A stretch of DNA of 64,000 bases from Clonostachys chloroleuca (taxonomy: Eukaryota > Ascomycota > Sordariomycetes > Hypocreales > Bionectriaceae): NCBI GenBank assembly GCA_037952775.1, contig JBANAY010000003.1, positions 5,394,001 to 5,458,000 on the forward strand, given 5' to 3'. This document shows, one piece after another, positions 31,074 to 43,953 of the stretch; positions within the stretch are counted from its first letter, which is position 1, and each line of letters starts with the position of its first letter. A program made the translations under genes and the position numbers. The notes below the pieces were generated by a model. It ran no database searches and had not been told where the DNA came from. It was given only the letters and a program-made list of their open reading frames with translations.

Positions 31074-33265
31074 TTTATTGTGGTGGGGGAGGGAGGGAGA
31101 GTGATGGCCGCACTCTGGACACGAATGACTGTTCGGAGGAATATGCGCAGTTGCTGAAAATTACGATAGACACGTCAGCGCACCAGTCGCAGGGGATATC
31201 CTTTGATTTGAATAAATAAAGATGAACCTTGATGACGCTGGGTAGGGGGAGGGTTGACCCAGGGAAGGGAAAGTGTTTGAGTGAGGATGAAGCACCTGCA
31301 AGTAAGACGAGACAAACAGACGGACACGTGGAGGTAATTATTAAGTACAGCTCGTACATGCAGCAGCCTATGAACCGGGAATTATACATGGCCCCTGGCT
31401 GGAGCGAGCTCTTACCGAAGGAGATGAATTGGAGTCAATGCAAAGGTTGCTTGTTGTGGGTAATCGGATGTAACACAATACGGTTGAGTTCTAGTGCAGC
31501 ACAGATTCTTGGCTCTTGTAGGGGTCTTTGGTGCCTCCAGCTCTCTTGGCCATCGCCACTAGCAACCAGTCATCTATTCATCAATCAATCAGACCACTCT
31601 GGTGAGAGAAGCAGCACAAGATCGGAAACGCAAAATCGTACTGGAGTGGGGACAGCGGGGAGCAAAAGCAAAGATCCAATCCCTAGTCCATGGATCCTCC
31701 CTCCTTGCCGCACCTTGCACCGTGATCCACGAAAGGGGGGTGTAGTTTGTTTAGTGTTGAGCCAGGTCAGTTGCGGGGTTTTCAGTAATTCCAACTTTGA
31801 ACGGGTTGAGCTTAGCTCATCCTTCATCTTCTCTGCCAAGAATTCGACCTCCTGGGGCAGTGAAGTACCGATTACCTGAATTGGAACATATAGCGAGCGT
31901 TCTACTTCTTGGCTTGCCGGTCATTTCACGGTGGAAAACAATGAGCTAAAACCAAAAGCCCCACAGGGAGCCTTCGGGAATCCCTCGCGGCACTTGTGTG
32001 GCGATCTTCCCTCATGCGTACCTAATGGTGTGCAGCAATTTTGGGCAGAGCAGGGACGCGACAGGCGCAGCGCAGGTTCAAGGAGAACAGGGGATGGGGG
32101 ACAATACAATGCACTAAGGTAAGTAGGTACGTAAAAGCAAGGGCCTCTTCTTCAGGTGGCCAAAGCCCGAGCGACCAACAGGCTGTAACATTCGGGCTTG
32201 TCTCGCCGAGAGCTGTGGTTGGCCGTCAGTCAGCATTCCTAAGAGGACCCCCCTGTCGCAGATGAATGTCATTCCATTTCTGCCCTTCAATAGTACCATC
32301 ATCCATAGACATGGAATACGTAATACTGGTCCTCGCAAGGATAAAAGCGGTTAAGATTACCGAGCAGGCCTACATGCACCTGGGGTGAAATGGCCGGCAC
32401 AGACAGCTGAGTAGGTAATACAAGCTCGCCTCCGACAAGCTTTCCTGCGTCAACTATTGCCTCTCATTCAGGATACAGCGGCCAGGGCGGTCGTGCCTCG
32501 ACCAGACAGACAGACTATAGAGCATAGAACGACCTAACAAAATATTTCGTAGCAGGTTCCCCCCGTCACTCACACACCATCGCGCACGTGCACCTAAAAT
32601 GGCAAAGATAGGGATTGAAATGAACAAGTGAGCCAAAGCACGGGCGGAGGCTGTTCCTCACTTTGACTTTGACCTGCACAAGAGGTTCTCCAACGTCAGG
32701 GGGGTCGAAGCGCCTTGGAGATTGCCCGCCGAACACGGGTCTGCGTCCCCGTTTACTGTCTACCCTCTAGCCCAAAATTTGGTTACAAAGCTCGAAGCTC
32801 TTGGAAAGAGGTCACCGTATACATGCCAAATGGAGTGGTGTCGAGGCCCGTCTTCCCGTAGGCCCTCGGACCCCAGCATAATTATATCTGGCTACCTGTC
32901 TCAGCCCCTTCCATGCTTCAGTGACTAACAGTCAACGGTTCTCATGTTTTGTAACCAGGACAAGAAGCAAATAAGCAAATCGGCATCAAGGCACTCGCAG
33001 GGTTGGTATCTACCCTAAATTGACAGCAACTTAGTTATGAGTTCTCGAATTCTTTATTTTGTATTTGCCGCGGTGGCATAGTTTTCATCCTTGCCACTCT
33101 CCTCAACGTCTACACGCCACGTTGATTGAACGAGCACCGTTTGGCTCGTGTGGCTCTGCCCATCCCAAGACCTGTTGTTAGGGCTGTTGCTGGCATCCTC
33201 CTTGTTCCCCGCTGTCACCGTAGTAATATTCTCCTCAACCCCACCGGCGCGGTCGTGATTAGCGC
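31074..33265. other. Long intergenic region upstream of the permease
   Basis: 2.2 kb with no convincing gene. Short ORFs (31229-31879 plus, 31931-32122 plus, 32454-32636 minus) lack family features. It probably includes the permease promoter and the 3' end of the 7TM gene. Confidence 0.4.
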
Positions 33266-34499
33266 TCATGCCATCATTTCGTACTTTTGTAATCTGTGGG
33301 AGGCACGAGTGGCAATCGACGTAATACCTGCTCCTGTGCCTCGTAAGCTCCTTGGCGGCCGGCTCATGCGAGCAGATGCGTAGGCGCTCTGGCTCCTGCT
33401 GTTGCTGCCCTTGCTCCTGGTTCCGCGATAGTCGCCGGCGGCCATCTGCCCGGAATTGAGGCTGTCCATGAAGGGCTTGAGGTAGGGGATGCAGGTCGCC
33501 ATGATGCTGAGGCATTGGATGACCTGCACGATGACTGTGGGCTGCCACATGTCGAAGAGGGGGTTCGTTGAGTCGGCGATACGCTTAAAGTAGTACATGT
33601 GCGAGACAATCGGAGGAATAATACTGTGTGATTTGGGGTCAGCGCATGCTCATGCTATTGAATGAGTGGGTGGATATGTGGCATACAAGACGCGACATCC
33701 GAATACACCGATGACTAGAATTTTTTTGGAAGTAGATGTTTTGAGCTTGATGAACATCTCGACGAGGATGCCTGTGATGGCGAGATCCGTTACGATGTTG
33801 AGAGCATCGACGTAGATCCAAAATATTGACTGTTATACCCCGTTAATTACACACCGCATCTAATGTAAAAGAAAGATGGTAAATTAGCGAAGCCTACCCG
33901 ATTGAAACATTGACCGTGAACGAAGTCCCACGGCTGCGGGAGAGAGCACTGAAACAGTGACGCGAGAATAGACGATGAGGCCCAAGCAGCAATGAGTGCC
34001 TCAATGGCCCAAATTGCTTTTCTGCGCTCTCGCGGCGCCATGCCCCAGAGGGTCCTCGTTGCAGACACTTTGGATAACAGCAATGCAGCAATATACAAGG
34101 TGTCAGATGCATAGTGACTCTATGAATTTACTACGTTAGTCGTCTCATCATCGTCGAGGTTTGGGGCATGGAGAACGTCCAACAAACGGTTGGATCGTAC
34201 CTGTTCATCATGTCATTCTCACCTACCTTTAAGATGTACGATACCTGATCGGGGCCAAGGCTCTCGAGCTTGCCTAGGCCGTTCGCCCCTTGAGATATGA
34301 CGGCGGCCGACTGTGCAATGACTACTACTGTGGCTGCTGCGACGAGCTGGTCGTCTTTCTTGAACGCTCCCACGGTGAGGAGTCGAGTAACGATCCGGGT
34401 GACGGCCGAGAGAATCGCAATCACCATGAGCAGCGCCGCCACCGCCCGAATCACCGGCGCCTTGTTAAAAGGTGTCTCATGCTCGCGAGGCAAGATCAT
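33266..34499 (-). CDS. Fungal rhodopsin-like seven-TM membrane protein
   Basis: The multi-exon gene starts MILPREHETPFNKAP; this ATG (34499) is preferred over an upstream non-ATG codon. Exon 1 (34499-34227) splices in phase to SHYASDTLYIAALLLSKVSA. Later exons give IWAIEALIAAWASSSILASLF, SIFWIYVDALNIVTDLAITG, KILVIGVFGCRVL and QPTVIVQVIQCLSIMATCIPY, ending in a Ser/Arg-rich tail with KYEMMA before TGA 33268-33266. The order of helices, the GLGKLESL loop and the K-x-x-YA-x-x-LY-x-x-x-L motif match the large fungal rhodopsin-domain family (SAT5-like, pfam20684), whose ligands are mostly unknown. Small introns separate the helices. It is divergent from the FluG-like gene across 2.1 kb. Confidence 0.75.
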
Positions 34500-35899
34500 T
34501 TTTGCAGCATGAGTCAACGCTCTCCCTACGTGCAATAATGTCGAGTATACGAAAACAAAAACAAGGCTAAACTAAACGAAAGAGAGGTGATTGAAGGTGG
34601 TGTTGAGATAATAAAGTACCGTCATCATCTATACCTGCGCCACACGCAATGGTATCGTTAATTACCTTACCTAGATAGTTAGTTGGGCGGGCATGTACTG
34701 ACAGGAATCACACTCCTTCATTTTAGGCGCACGTCTCGGTTTCTGCCGCCCGAGAAGTATGGAACACGATTTTCCCTTTATCCTCCTCATCTCCTTCTGA
34801 TTCAATACCAGCCAATTACTTGGCTTGGCGAGCCATAAGGCCTTTGTCCCGTAAGCGGCCCCAACGGCAAGACACGAATCGACCTCATTCAGCACGGAGA
34901 AGCCCATGGCCGCCTCTGGTCGGCTATATCCGGCAACACGCCCAGAAGAGCCGTGGGCTTTTTGCCTGTGTACACCTGGCAACTGCTTTCAGGAGAGGTT
35001 CTCGGCTGAGACAGTCCCCATAACTCTAAACTAGAAACATATTAGAGCTTGGAGGTGGATGGGGCCCCTGGACTTCGGGCGCGGATCTGCACACCCGGGG
35101 CTGGCTCCTTCGGATATTTATGGCTTAGCCGATGTCACTCTTGAGCTGATAACATCCAGGTCTTGGCCAGTCAGAATCCACAGCGCGGTCACTGCCGCAG
35201 CTCTAGAAACTGCGCTAGGGGAGCTCGGATGTTGGCCTTGGTTTTCTTGTTTCTCGATTTCAAAATGTGTATGTTTCAATAGTGGGTAATGGCTTTGAGA
35301 GGGATCAATATGTTGTCACTGGTATGGTCGTTGCTAGTTGCTAACTGGTAGTTCGCCTTCACCGTAAGGCACGATGTTACTGTACGGACCAACAAAAGTT
35401 TTTTAGTTTTTTTGGCCCCTCTTAGTAAGAATGCAAACCTTCCTACAATAGGCAGGAAAGGGCTCTCGGTCTTTCCAAATTTGTTTCCAGATCGTCGCTT
35501 TCAGAGCGGGTGGCTGACTGTCAATAGGTTTGACCTGCCTAGATGGTCGACGATCAGACTTTGACAGGTCGAATCGAGCCAAGCTTAAATAAATCCTTTC
35601 TCTTTTCGTCAATTCGTCTTCTTGCTCCAAAAGTACAAGCTAATTTTTTTTTTTTATAGAAAGGTCCACCGATATCGATGGGCTGCCTGAACCAACACCC
35701 CTCTGCTTTCATTTCGTCGCATGCATGTGAGTGGCCGCATCACAACGTGTGTGTGTCAAATACTTGCACGCCGGGCCCGGAGGTCCCACCGTCATGTAAT
35801 ACGAGCTGCAGCATATAGTTTCATTCAGGCGGGGGATTTTTTCTGTAATCATCATGGTCCTGGGGTCGAGGATAGTCCAAACGGTGGTTCTTGCGCAAA

Positions 35900-35934
<35 letters not shown>

Positions 35935-36594
35935 GCCTCGGCATGAACTCCGGTGACGAACCATTGACAGATGGTCACAGACCTTGCATATGACGCTTGG
36001 CTAGAGCCCTGGAAGAGAAGAGATTGGAAATGATGGGGCGTCCGGCTATCGTTCCTTATGTTCATACACTTCTCCACTACATACTGAGACCCGGCTATCG
36101 TTCCTCAAGGGTCCTTGGTTATTGCGGGTCGACCAATTCTGAAGCCATTCCATATTAACCGTCACTGCGGGATACCGTTCGTACCTGTTCCGAGTGGGAG
36201 TCTGGCAAAATCCCTCTCTCCTTCAATCGTGTAATGGTGGCTCTTGGGGTGCATGCGCATGAAGTGGGAATTTTAGCGTTATGCGTGGTAAAGGGGGTTT
36301 ATTCAACTTGTTCCCCCGCTTCTGTAGTCTTTTGCTAACCAACGGTCAGACAACGGCACTCACGCCACTCACTCTTCTATAGATTAGCCCCCTGAAACAT
36401 TTTGATGTCACTGGCCTCTTTCCCCGGTAAGAAGCGGGCTGTCTGTCTTGCAGACGTTTTAGATCTTGTTCCCGTTCGCTGCACGTTTCGCTGCGCCGAT
36501 CCCCTCTGTCGATCAAGCCTGGTTCATCGAAGAAGCTAGTCAGTTCTCTCCTACGTCAGCGAGTAACAGATAAAGTAAGAAAATAAGCGCGGGG
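34500..36594. other. Divergent intergenic region
   Basis: Between the 7TM gene and the FluG-like gene. It holds a long T-rich pyrimidine tract (about 35906-35935) and a 15-bp direct repeat CCGGCTATCGTTCCT at about 36042 and 36091. No gene recognised. Confidence 0.45.
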
Positions 36595-39275
36595 ATGGGA
36601 GATCAGAAGGTACAAGAAGAGGATGCTTTCCTCCGTGCTGTCCGGACGGCCCCTATCATTGACCATCATGCACACCCGCTGTTGACTCGCCAGGCTACTG
36701 CGGCTGGCAAGTCCCCCTGCAGGCTATTACGACCGAGGCCGAGGGCTGTGCACTAGCTGCTACAACAGCGAGCCTAGCTCATGTTCGGGCTGTCAAGCAG
36801 CTTGCCAGTGTGCTTGGCTGTGAGGCGACATGGAGCTCGGTCCAAGCTGCGCTTGAGAGTAAGCGTCAACAGGAAGAAGTGTATGAGGATTGGGTCAAAT
36901 CATGTCTATCGAGCATTTGCACTATTCTTGTCGACGAGCTGATTGGGGATGAGAGAGATCATGAGCCATATATTTACTTTAACAAGTTCGGAGCTGATTC
37001 TAAGAGGCTGGTTCGGATCGAGCATATGGCTGCCAAGTTGATCAATCAGGCTTGTCAAGAATATGATCATCCGGAGATGGCTTTCTCCTCGTTTATTATG
37101 AATCTTAAGAACGCTATCACTGCAAAGATAGCTGATCCTATGGTGGCTGGGTTCAAGTCTGCGATATACTACCGGACAGGTCTCGGTATCTCCCACAACG
37201 AAGATAAATACCAAGCGTTCGTCGCTTTTCAAAAGATCCATACGAAGAGGGGGCTTCTCGAGGCTGAGCCATTTTCTAGACTTCAGGACGAGGGGCTTAA
37301 TGAGTATGTTATTCATTGTCTAGCCAGACTGATCAGCGAATTGGCTTCTCCCTGTACTAAACCGATCCAATTCCACATAAGTCTGGGTGAGAACGACATC
37401 ACACTAACGAAAGCATCGCCATCCTATTTGCAGTCATTCATCAAGCAGTATCCGACGGTGCCTATCGTCTTACTACAGTCTAGCCAACCGTTTGTCCGCG
37501 AGATGGGATACTTAGCCACGGTGTATGCTAATGTATATACCGATATTGGTCTAGTATTTCCCATGGTCAGTCGAGATGGGCAGGAGAAAGTTATTAGGCA
37601 GATCTTAGAGCTTTGCCCGTCGTCCAAAGTTCTTTGGAGTACAGGCGGGCACTCTCTTCCCGAGACATATCTCCTTGCCGTCACGCAGATGAGGAAGGCC
37701 TTTGAGACTGTCTTGAGTGAATATGTGAAGAAGGAGGATCTTACTTGGATGGAAGCAAGGGACGTTGTTGAAAATGTGCTCTTCCACAACTCCAATAAGT
37801 TATACCGTCTCGGCTTGGACCTTAACTCTCCACCAGTTTTTACACCACGGAGTGAATCCGCCCAGGCAGAGCTAGACAGGGCAGGGCCAGATCAGGGAGA
37901 AAGAGAGCAATCGGAATCCGAGTCGCAATCAGACCAGTCAGATTCATATCGGGCAACATCCAAATTTGACGGACTGGCAAAACTTAATAGTGCCGGTGAC
38001 TCAATTCAATACGTACGCCTGTGCTGGCATGACATAACCGGAACAACAAGAGGGCGAACCATCCCTATAAGACGCGCCATGTCAATGCTACAGTCCAAAC
38101 CGGACTTCAAATTCAGCGTCTCCACGTCAGCATTAGCACTCCTTCAGACAGACGAAATGCTGCCCGGCGTATCTCCAGCTGAGGAGTGGGATCTCTGCGC
38201 AGACTTTAAAAGCTTGCGCGTAGGTCCAAGGGAGGGACTGGTCACAGTCATGGGCGACTTTCAGGAAAAGGATGGATCTAGTGTCTTTCTGTGCCCAAGG
38301 ACAACGCTAGCAAATACTCTGAGGCTTGCGTCTATTCACAATCTTGAGTTTATCCTCGGCTTCGAGATTGAGTTCGTGCTGCTGAAGCGGACTGGAGTAA
38401 GACAGTTTGAGATGCTTGATGGCGATGCGCATGGCTGGTGTTCTATTAGAGCCGCAGATCATGATGCAGCTATTGCTGTTGAGGAAGCGGTCAGCAAGTT
38501 GGATGAGGCAGGCATCTACGTTGAGACGATACATCCAGAGAGCGCATTTGGTCAGTACGAGATTGTACTGCCTGCCTCACCAGCGCTCGAAGCAGTTGAC
38601 ACCCTCATCTTTGCCCGGCAAGTCCTCTCGGCGTGCGCAGATTCTCATGGATACAAAATGACGCTCCATCCTAAACCGTATGCTAAAGCCACTGGTACCG
38701 CAGCCCACGTCCACATGTCCATTTCTTCCCCTCAAGGATCCGACCGAAATACTTGGGAGTCGTTTTACGCTGGAGTATTGAAGCACCTTCGAAGTATTCT
38801 TGCCTATACATGTGCAAGTCCTGTTAGTTATAACAGGCTCGTCGATGGCTGCTGGGCTGGCGGGACTTGGGTTGCATGGGGGTGTCAGAATCGAGAGACG
38901 CCGCTGCGTAAGATAGAGGACAGCCACTGGGAGCTAAAATGTATGGACGGTTTGGCTAACCCTTACCTGGCTATGGCAGCTATCTTCTCTGCTGGAATTG
39001 ATGGGGTTGAGCTAGGACAGAAGCTATTGTTGGCCGAGTGTACAGACGACCCAGCGACTCTAACCGAGGACCAGAGGAAGAAGCTGAATATCACGGAGAA
39101 GCTACCTGCAACGCTGTTGGAGGCACTTGAATCACTTGAGAAGGATGAATCTTTGCGTGAGATAGTTGGTGGGGATTCGGTGGAGAGATATATCGCGGTC
39201 AAGAAGGCGGAGATGAAGATGCTGAGTGCCATGGATGATTCCGCTCAACGGCAGTGGATTATCGAGAGATATTGA
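36595..39275 (+). CDS. FluG-like amidohydrolase-glutamine synthetase fusion, one N-terminal frameshift
   Basis: ATG 36595 reads MGDQKVQEEDAFLRAV and RTAPIIDHHAHPLLT, the amidohydrolase-type start of FluG proteins with its HHAH metal motif. The frame is lost at a five-C run (about 36711-36715); one extra C would restore it to PLQAITTEAEGCAL and then an uninterrupted 821-codon stretch to TGA 39273-39275. The N-terminal half continues with SLAHVRAVKQLASVLG and VLWSTGGHSLPETY. The C-terminal half is a glutamine synthetase: VRLCWHDITGTTRGR, GFEIEFVLL (Glu pair for metal), ESAFGQYEIVLP, THLHPKPYAKATGTAAHVHMS-like residues and RKIEDSHWELKCMDG. FluG of Aspergillus has the same two-part build (about 865 residues) and affects sporulation signalling; related enzymes glutamylate amines. 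No intron fits the shift. Confidence 0.8.
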
Positions 39276-39560
39276 TGATGAATATCATAATGAAGGATCA
39301 GTTGTTGAGTAAGAATTATTCCTTGGCGCTACATCTATTTCGGATCCGTCAGTACTTGACCTACCTTAAATTTAGATTCTTGTATTTAGAGAATGGTTAA
39401 CAACCAAACACACTAAATATGGCGAGTGTTATTTCTTCAACACTTCCCAACAAGGTAGTTCGTCTGTCCAATGCTCTCCATCTCAAGCAAGCATAATAAG
39501 ATTGTAGGGCACTCCTAAAGTTTGATCTCGGTTCTACGTTTCCTCGACTTCGGCATATAT

Positions 39561-41581
39561 CTACTGTCCGCCTACAAACCCGTGCTGCTGCAGGATAGAT
39601 TCATATGGTCCCCAACTAGCCTTGCGGATGCGGCGCCCCCAGTAAATCAAAGGAACACATAGCAAGCAGACTGCACTGCTTACGCACCCTCCAATGACAT
39701 ATAACTTCGTCAGCCCGGCAGACTCTATCCAAGAGACGACACCAAAGGGAACCCCAATCGCTGGGACGTTGCGGATGAAGGTGATCAAGATGAATGCTTC
39801 AGCAGTCAGCTAGGGAGGGAGATACCGTTAGCAAATCTATACCAAGTGTAGAGTGGGCTTGGTCAACGTAAGATCCAGGGAAAGGCTTACATTTTGGTAT
39901 ATGTCAATGACAATAGTGCATGAGACATCCATCATCGCAGCGGCGCCGAATCCAAATATGGCGCCGCCAATGCTAGGATATATCCAGTGCCAGCCCTGTA
40001 GAAAATTGTGAGCTTTCTGGTTCCATGCCCGCCTTTTAGACCCCTTGACTTACACGGTCAGCAGCCACTCCATATAGGGCGAGACCAGCACCCTGACAGA
40101 TGGCCGGAAAAGGCAGGATGTAGAGGCGCATCTCGGGTTCGAATATGCCACCATTGCGCTTTGCCAGGCGGACAACGACCCAGTCACCTAGCAGTCCGCC
40201 ATACAAGCTACCAAGTATGTTACCGACAAACGGGCCCATTAGCATCAGGCCCACCCCCGACGTGTCAAAGTTGTATGGTGCGGCAGAAAAGACCATCGAG
40301 TTAGTCGAGGTGAGCAGGACGATGAAGGCGAGGGCATTTGCGACTTGAACGGCTGTGAAGAGCACGTGAGGGAACCTGGCCATCTTGAAGGGCGTGATGT
40401 AATTTCGCCACAGCGGCTCGTCAGTGTTGGTGATGAGACGCAGGCGTTCCACGTAGGACTTTTTGGCTGTTGGGGGTTGTGACTCGAGGCTAGGTTGATC
40501 TTGGCCTTGAATATCATGCGCAAAATCCTGTTTGGAGTGTGGCGGCACGTCCTTGGCCGGGAACGTCGAAGGGTTGGCTGCTCCATCATCATCGATTTCG
40601 ATAGGCCGTCTAAGCGCGTCGTCTGGCGGCTCTGTGTTGTAAATAGGAACGTACTTTGTCTCCTCGAAAAAGATGCAGAAGAGGAGGAACAGCACGGTGA
40701 GGCAGATGCCGACGGTATAGTAAGTCCACCTCCAGCCAAGTGCAGCAGCCTGGACGCCAGCTATTGTAGGACAGACAAAGTTTCCGAACACAACGGCGAC
40801 AATGTATAGTCCGTTGGCCGTACCACGTTGGTGAGTGAAGAAAAGGTCGGCAATCTATTTTGTAGTACTCAGTCAGTTTTTTCACGGCCTGAAAAATACG
40901 AGAAAACAGCAGCGATATACCGTGATCTCCGAGATTGTCTCGTTCAGCGAGCCCGCCAAGCCAAACAAGAAATTAGTAATGTATATCTCAGTGGCTGTAG
41001 TCATACGGCTGCTCCACCAGGAAACACTGGCCATGACGGCCGTGGAGAGGATATAGGTTGACCTGCAGCCGTATTTCCTCGTCAGAGGGATAAAAAGCAC
41101 ACAGCCTGCAGCGAGACCAGCTGAGTTGGCAGCGACTCCAGCATTGAGCTGGTCATATGTGACATCGAGATCAATGATTATCTGCTGCCAGAAGACGACT
41201 TGCATTGTTATTCTGACGAGGGTGATGCGTGTGAGCAACTTGTTGACGAGACTTCAAGCTTTGCTATATGAACACGTACGCAGTAAATATGGCGATGGTC
41301 AAGGCGAGAACAAAAAGGAAGTTGATGCTTTTGCGAAGGAGGCTCCAGTTCTTTTGTCATTAGGTGTCACGTTAGTCCAGAAATTCACACTCTTTGTGTC
41401 CGTCTCTACTAACCAATGGATCATTCGGATCTTCGGTCGGTGTTGGTATAAGAACGATGTGAGAAGAATCTAACCTCTAATGAGCATCTATCAACATTAG
41501 GGAGACTTTTAGGCGCGCCTCACCAAGAAGAAGCTGGGAAGTCCCCGGCGGGTAGCGGGTGGGAGTTTCGCTGGGAGACAT
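39561..41581 (-). CDS. MFS transporter (DHA1/HOL1-like)
   Basis: A plasma-membrane proton antiporter gene of about seven exons, start MSPSETPTRYPPGTSQLLL at 41581. Spliced segments in order: TEDPNDPLNWSLLRKSINF; LFVLALTIAIFTA; LDVTYDQLNAGVAANSAGLA; FIPLTRKYGCRSTYIL; FGLAGSLNETISEIT; IADLFFTHQRGTANGLY; and GWRWTYYTVGICLTVLFLLF. A long cytosolic loop (EETKYVPIYNT to NTDEPLWRNYITPFK) divides the two six-helix halves, followed by GPFVGNILGSLYGGLLGDW. The final exon ends YESILQQHGFVGGQ. DPxNW at the N terminus and the FxxETxY motif are typical of fungal HOL1/polyamine-type drug transporters. It is tail-to-tail with the FluG-like gene and co-oriented with the regulator and amidohydrolase upstream. 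Substrate unknown. Confidence 0.85.
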
Positions 41582-41827
41582 GGTGTCCTTCGGAGTATCT
41601 CAGACAAGTTTAATTCGACCGATGAAGGATAAATCTGCAGTCAGTCGGTTCATGGCGGGTATTTGTATCCGTCAACCACTAGATTTGGGGTTGATATCGG
41701 GTTGACTTCTCATCATCCATGTCATTTGGGTTTGCTCTTATCTCTCCCACAAGGTTGTGCCGGGGAAGCGAGTCCAGATCTAATTGGCTGCGGATCGACC
41801 ATCCTAAACAGGTCTAGCCAGAGCTCG

Positions 41828-43433
41828 TCAGAAGAGCGAGATCTCCAGCCCCCGTTTCCGCGCTTCCACGTCGAGGTCCACATTGTCGTCACCCTGTTGC
41901 AGCGCTGAGTCGAGAATCTCCCTAAGGTGGATAGCATTGGGAGTTTTGTGATACGGCAGGCAGGAGCTTTCGTACCTAGATAATGCCTCGACCCAAGCCG
42001 GTTTTGTTTGGAGCACTGCTACTTCGAGCCGGGCCGCGGTACACGGATATAGGATGCCGTTCCCGGCCAGGTTGTGACTGTGTTCTGGCCGGCCCTGGCA
42101 CTCGTGGAGGGCGTCCAGGACTGCAATTAAGCGATGGACGAGGACCTCGGACGCAGCAAATGGGGCGCTCCCTCCTCGACCGGCCTGATGCCGGGCGTCC
42201 CCCGGAATCGGCGGCCTATCAGAATACCTGCCAGACGATATGCTTCCCACAAGTGGCAGTGGGGCACGTCTCCCACATGCCCCGGCCAGGTTACGAATGC
42301 CTCTTCCGCCGATTGATTGCCAATGCGGGCAAAGATGTCAATCAGGCTGCGTGGCAAGCCTGACACGGTCTCTACATCGTCAGCCATGCCCTCTGCCGTT
42401 GCGGATTGCTCCGCTCGAAGGCGCGCCCAGAGTCCCAGCGAAGGGATCTCCCTGCCCCTCACAAAAGTAGGGATGTCGATGGTGGCCATGGCCTCGACCG
42501 GGGCCCGGAGCTGGGGGTTTTTGCATATGGTCTGCCCAGCGTCACGCAGCTTGTGGACCCTATCCAGATGACTGAGGTGGCTGGTCCACGGGGTTCCTTC
42601 GAATAACTAGTGCCTATAATCAGACTATGGGTAACCAAGTCCGATGTGTCAAAGTAGGTGGTAGATGAAACAAAGGAAAGTGACTGCGAGAACTAACATG
42701 TAGTGTGCATATGAAGAGTCCCGTGATGAGCATCCCTGGATCCAAGGTATGTTGCGGAAGTTGCAACTGCTGCTGGTACAAGTGCAAGCCTCGGTTGAAT
42801 GATTCATGGAACAAGGGCGGCGGGCTGCCGTGGCATGCACAGTATATGTGAATAGCCACGGTGATATTGTAGAGGGCTTCAGATTGGAGAGCAAGCTTTT
42901 CCACATAGGCTCGGAAGGGGTCATGGGCCGAAGTACTGTACAAGAGCGTAACCGTCGTCTCGTTGACTTGATAATAATATTGACGTTAGGTTTTGTCTGG
43001 GCCGCCAAAGATATTGAACAGTTCTAGCCAGGAGAGATTGAGACGACTTACATTCCTTGAACAGTTGCCGCATCTCATCACTAGAAGCTACTGCATTCGC
43101 AGACGCGACATGGGTGGCTACGGGCTGGCCCAAAGAACCACCACCCAACGGTAGCGGAGCCTTGTTGATCCAAGCATTCGAGTCTGAAAACACGGGCCCA
43201 AGAATCAGATCGGCCACCTCGTACCGTTCCAGCGAGCTCGCCGACTGGGTCACTGGGACCGTGGCGCCGCGCAGAAGGCCTCTCGAGGCAACACCCACAT
43301 CCCATTGGAGCTTCACCTGGTAGCCCTCGCATTGCAAGCCATTTCCACTACATTCATAGCACGTCGGCTTGGCCTCGTCGCATTTGCGATGGCGCTTCTT
43401 GCATGTCGCGCACCCATTACGAGAGCGGGGCAT
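41828..43433 (-). CDS. Zn2Cys6 transcription factor
   Basis: The start MPRSRNGCATCKKRHRKC at 43433 sits at the zinc cluster, spaced C-X2-C-X6-C-X6-C-X2-C-X6-C. An 84-bp intron (GTAAGT...ATCAAG) joins LFKE to FNETTVTLLYSTSAHDPFRA. Further exons give EALYNITVAIHIYCACHGS, LDPGMLITGLFICTLH, SLGLWARLRAEQSATAEG and SLIDIFARIGNQSAEEAF. A 56-bp intron (starting GTATTC at about 42233) joins YRLAG to SAPFAASEVLVHRLIAV, ending KRGLEISLF before TGA 41830-41828. The second half is the fungal-specific regulatory domain (pfam11951 type). It is the only regulator inside the MFS-amidohydrolase-oxygenase block and is the likely local activator. Confidence 0.8.
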
Positions 43434-43953
43434 GGCCGTTGGGTGTTGAGTGAGCACGCTGTCGGGGTGTCAATCCAGCTTCAAAGATAAGTTTATGGTC
43501 GGAGTGACCTAGTTTTTTCCGGTCGTCAATCTTGGCCAAAACGATAGGGTGACATTTGTCATCCGCGTAGAGCCAGATTCGTGTTCGTCGTTTGGCCAGG
43601 TCTACCGATGAGCACATTAACCGAATTAAATCGATGATGCAGCTCCCTAAATACCCACTAGATGATGCTTCGCTTATCAGGCGGGACCAAACTACGCACA
43701 GTGGGTAGTAATTGATTCAAGGATTGTCAAAAGATAAGCCCAGAGTTTGGGACTAGTTACTGCACTTGATATAGCTCCATCACAAATATGCTGTGGCAAG
43801 GTACGTCCGTGGGGTAATGTAATTGCCCAAGTATTGGGTGGGATTGAACTCTTTGAGTTGCTCGCCTTCCATTTGACTGTTGCGGAGCTTGTATACAATT
43901 CTGAAAACCTATTAAATGCAAATACTTAATGGCCAGCATATACACTCAGTAAC
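43434..43953. other. Promoter region of the Zn2Cys6 regulator
   Basis: Spacer between the regulator and the stop of the co-oriented amidohydrolase upstream of it. No gene recognised. Confidence 0.4.

Noticed and set aside
33054..33548. ORF overlapping the end of the 7TM gene
   Set aside because: It is in a different frame from the membrane protein, which has the family features and its own stop at 33266-33268.
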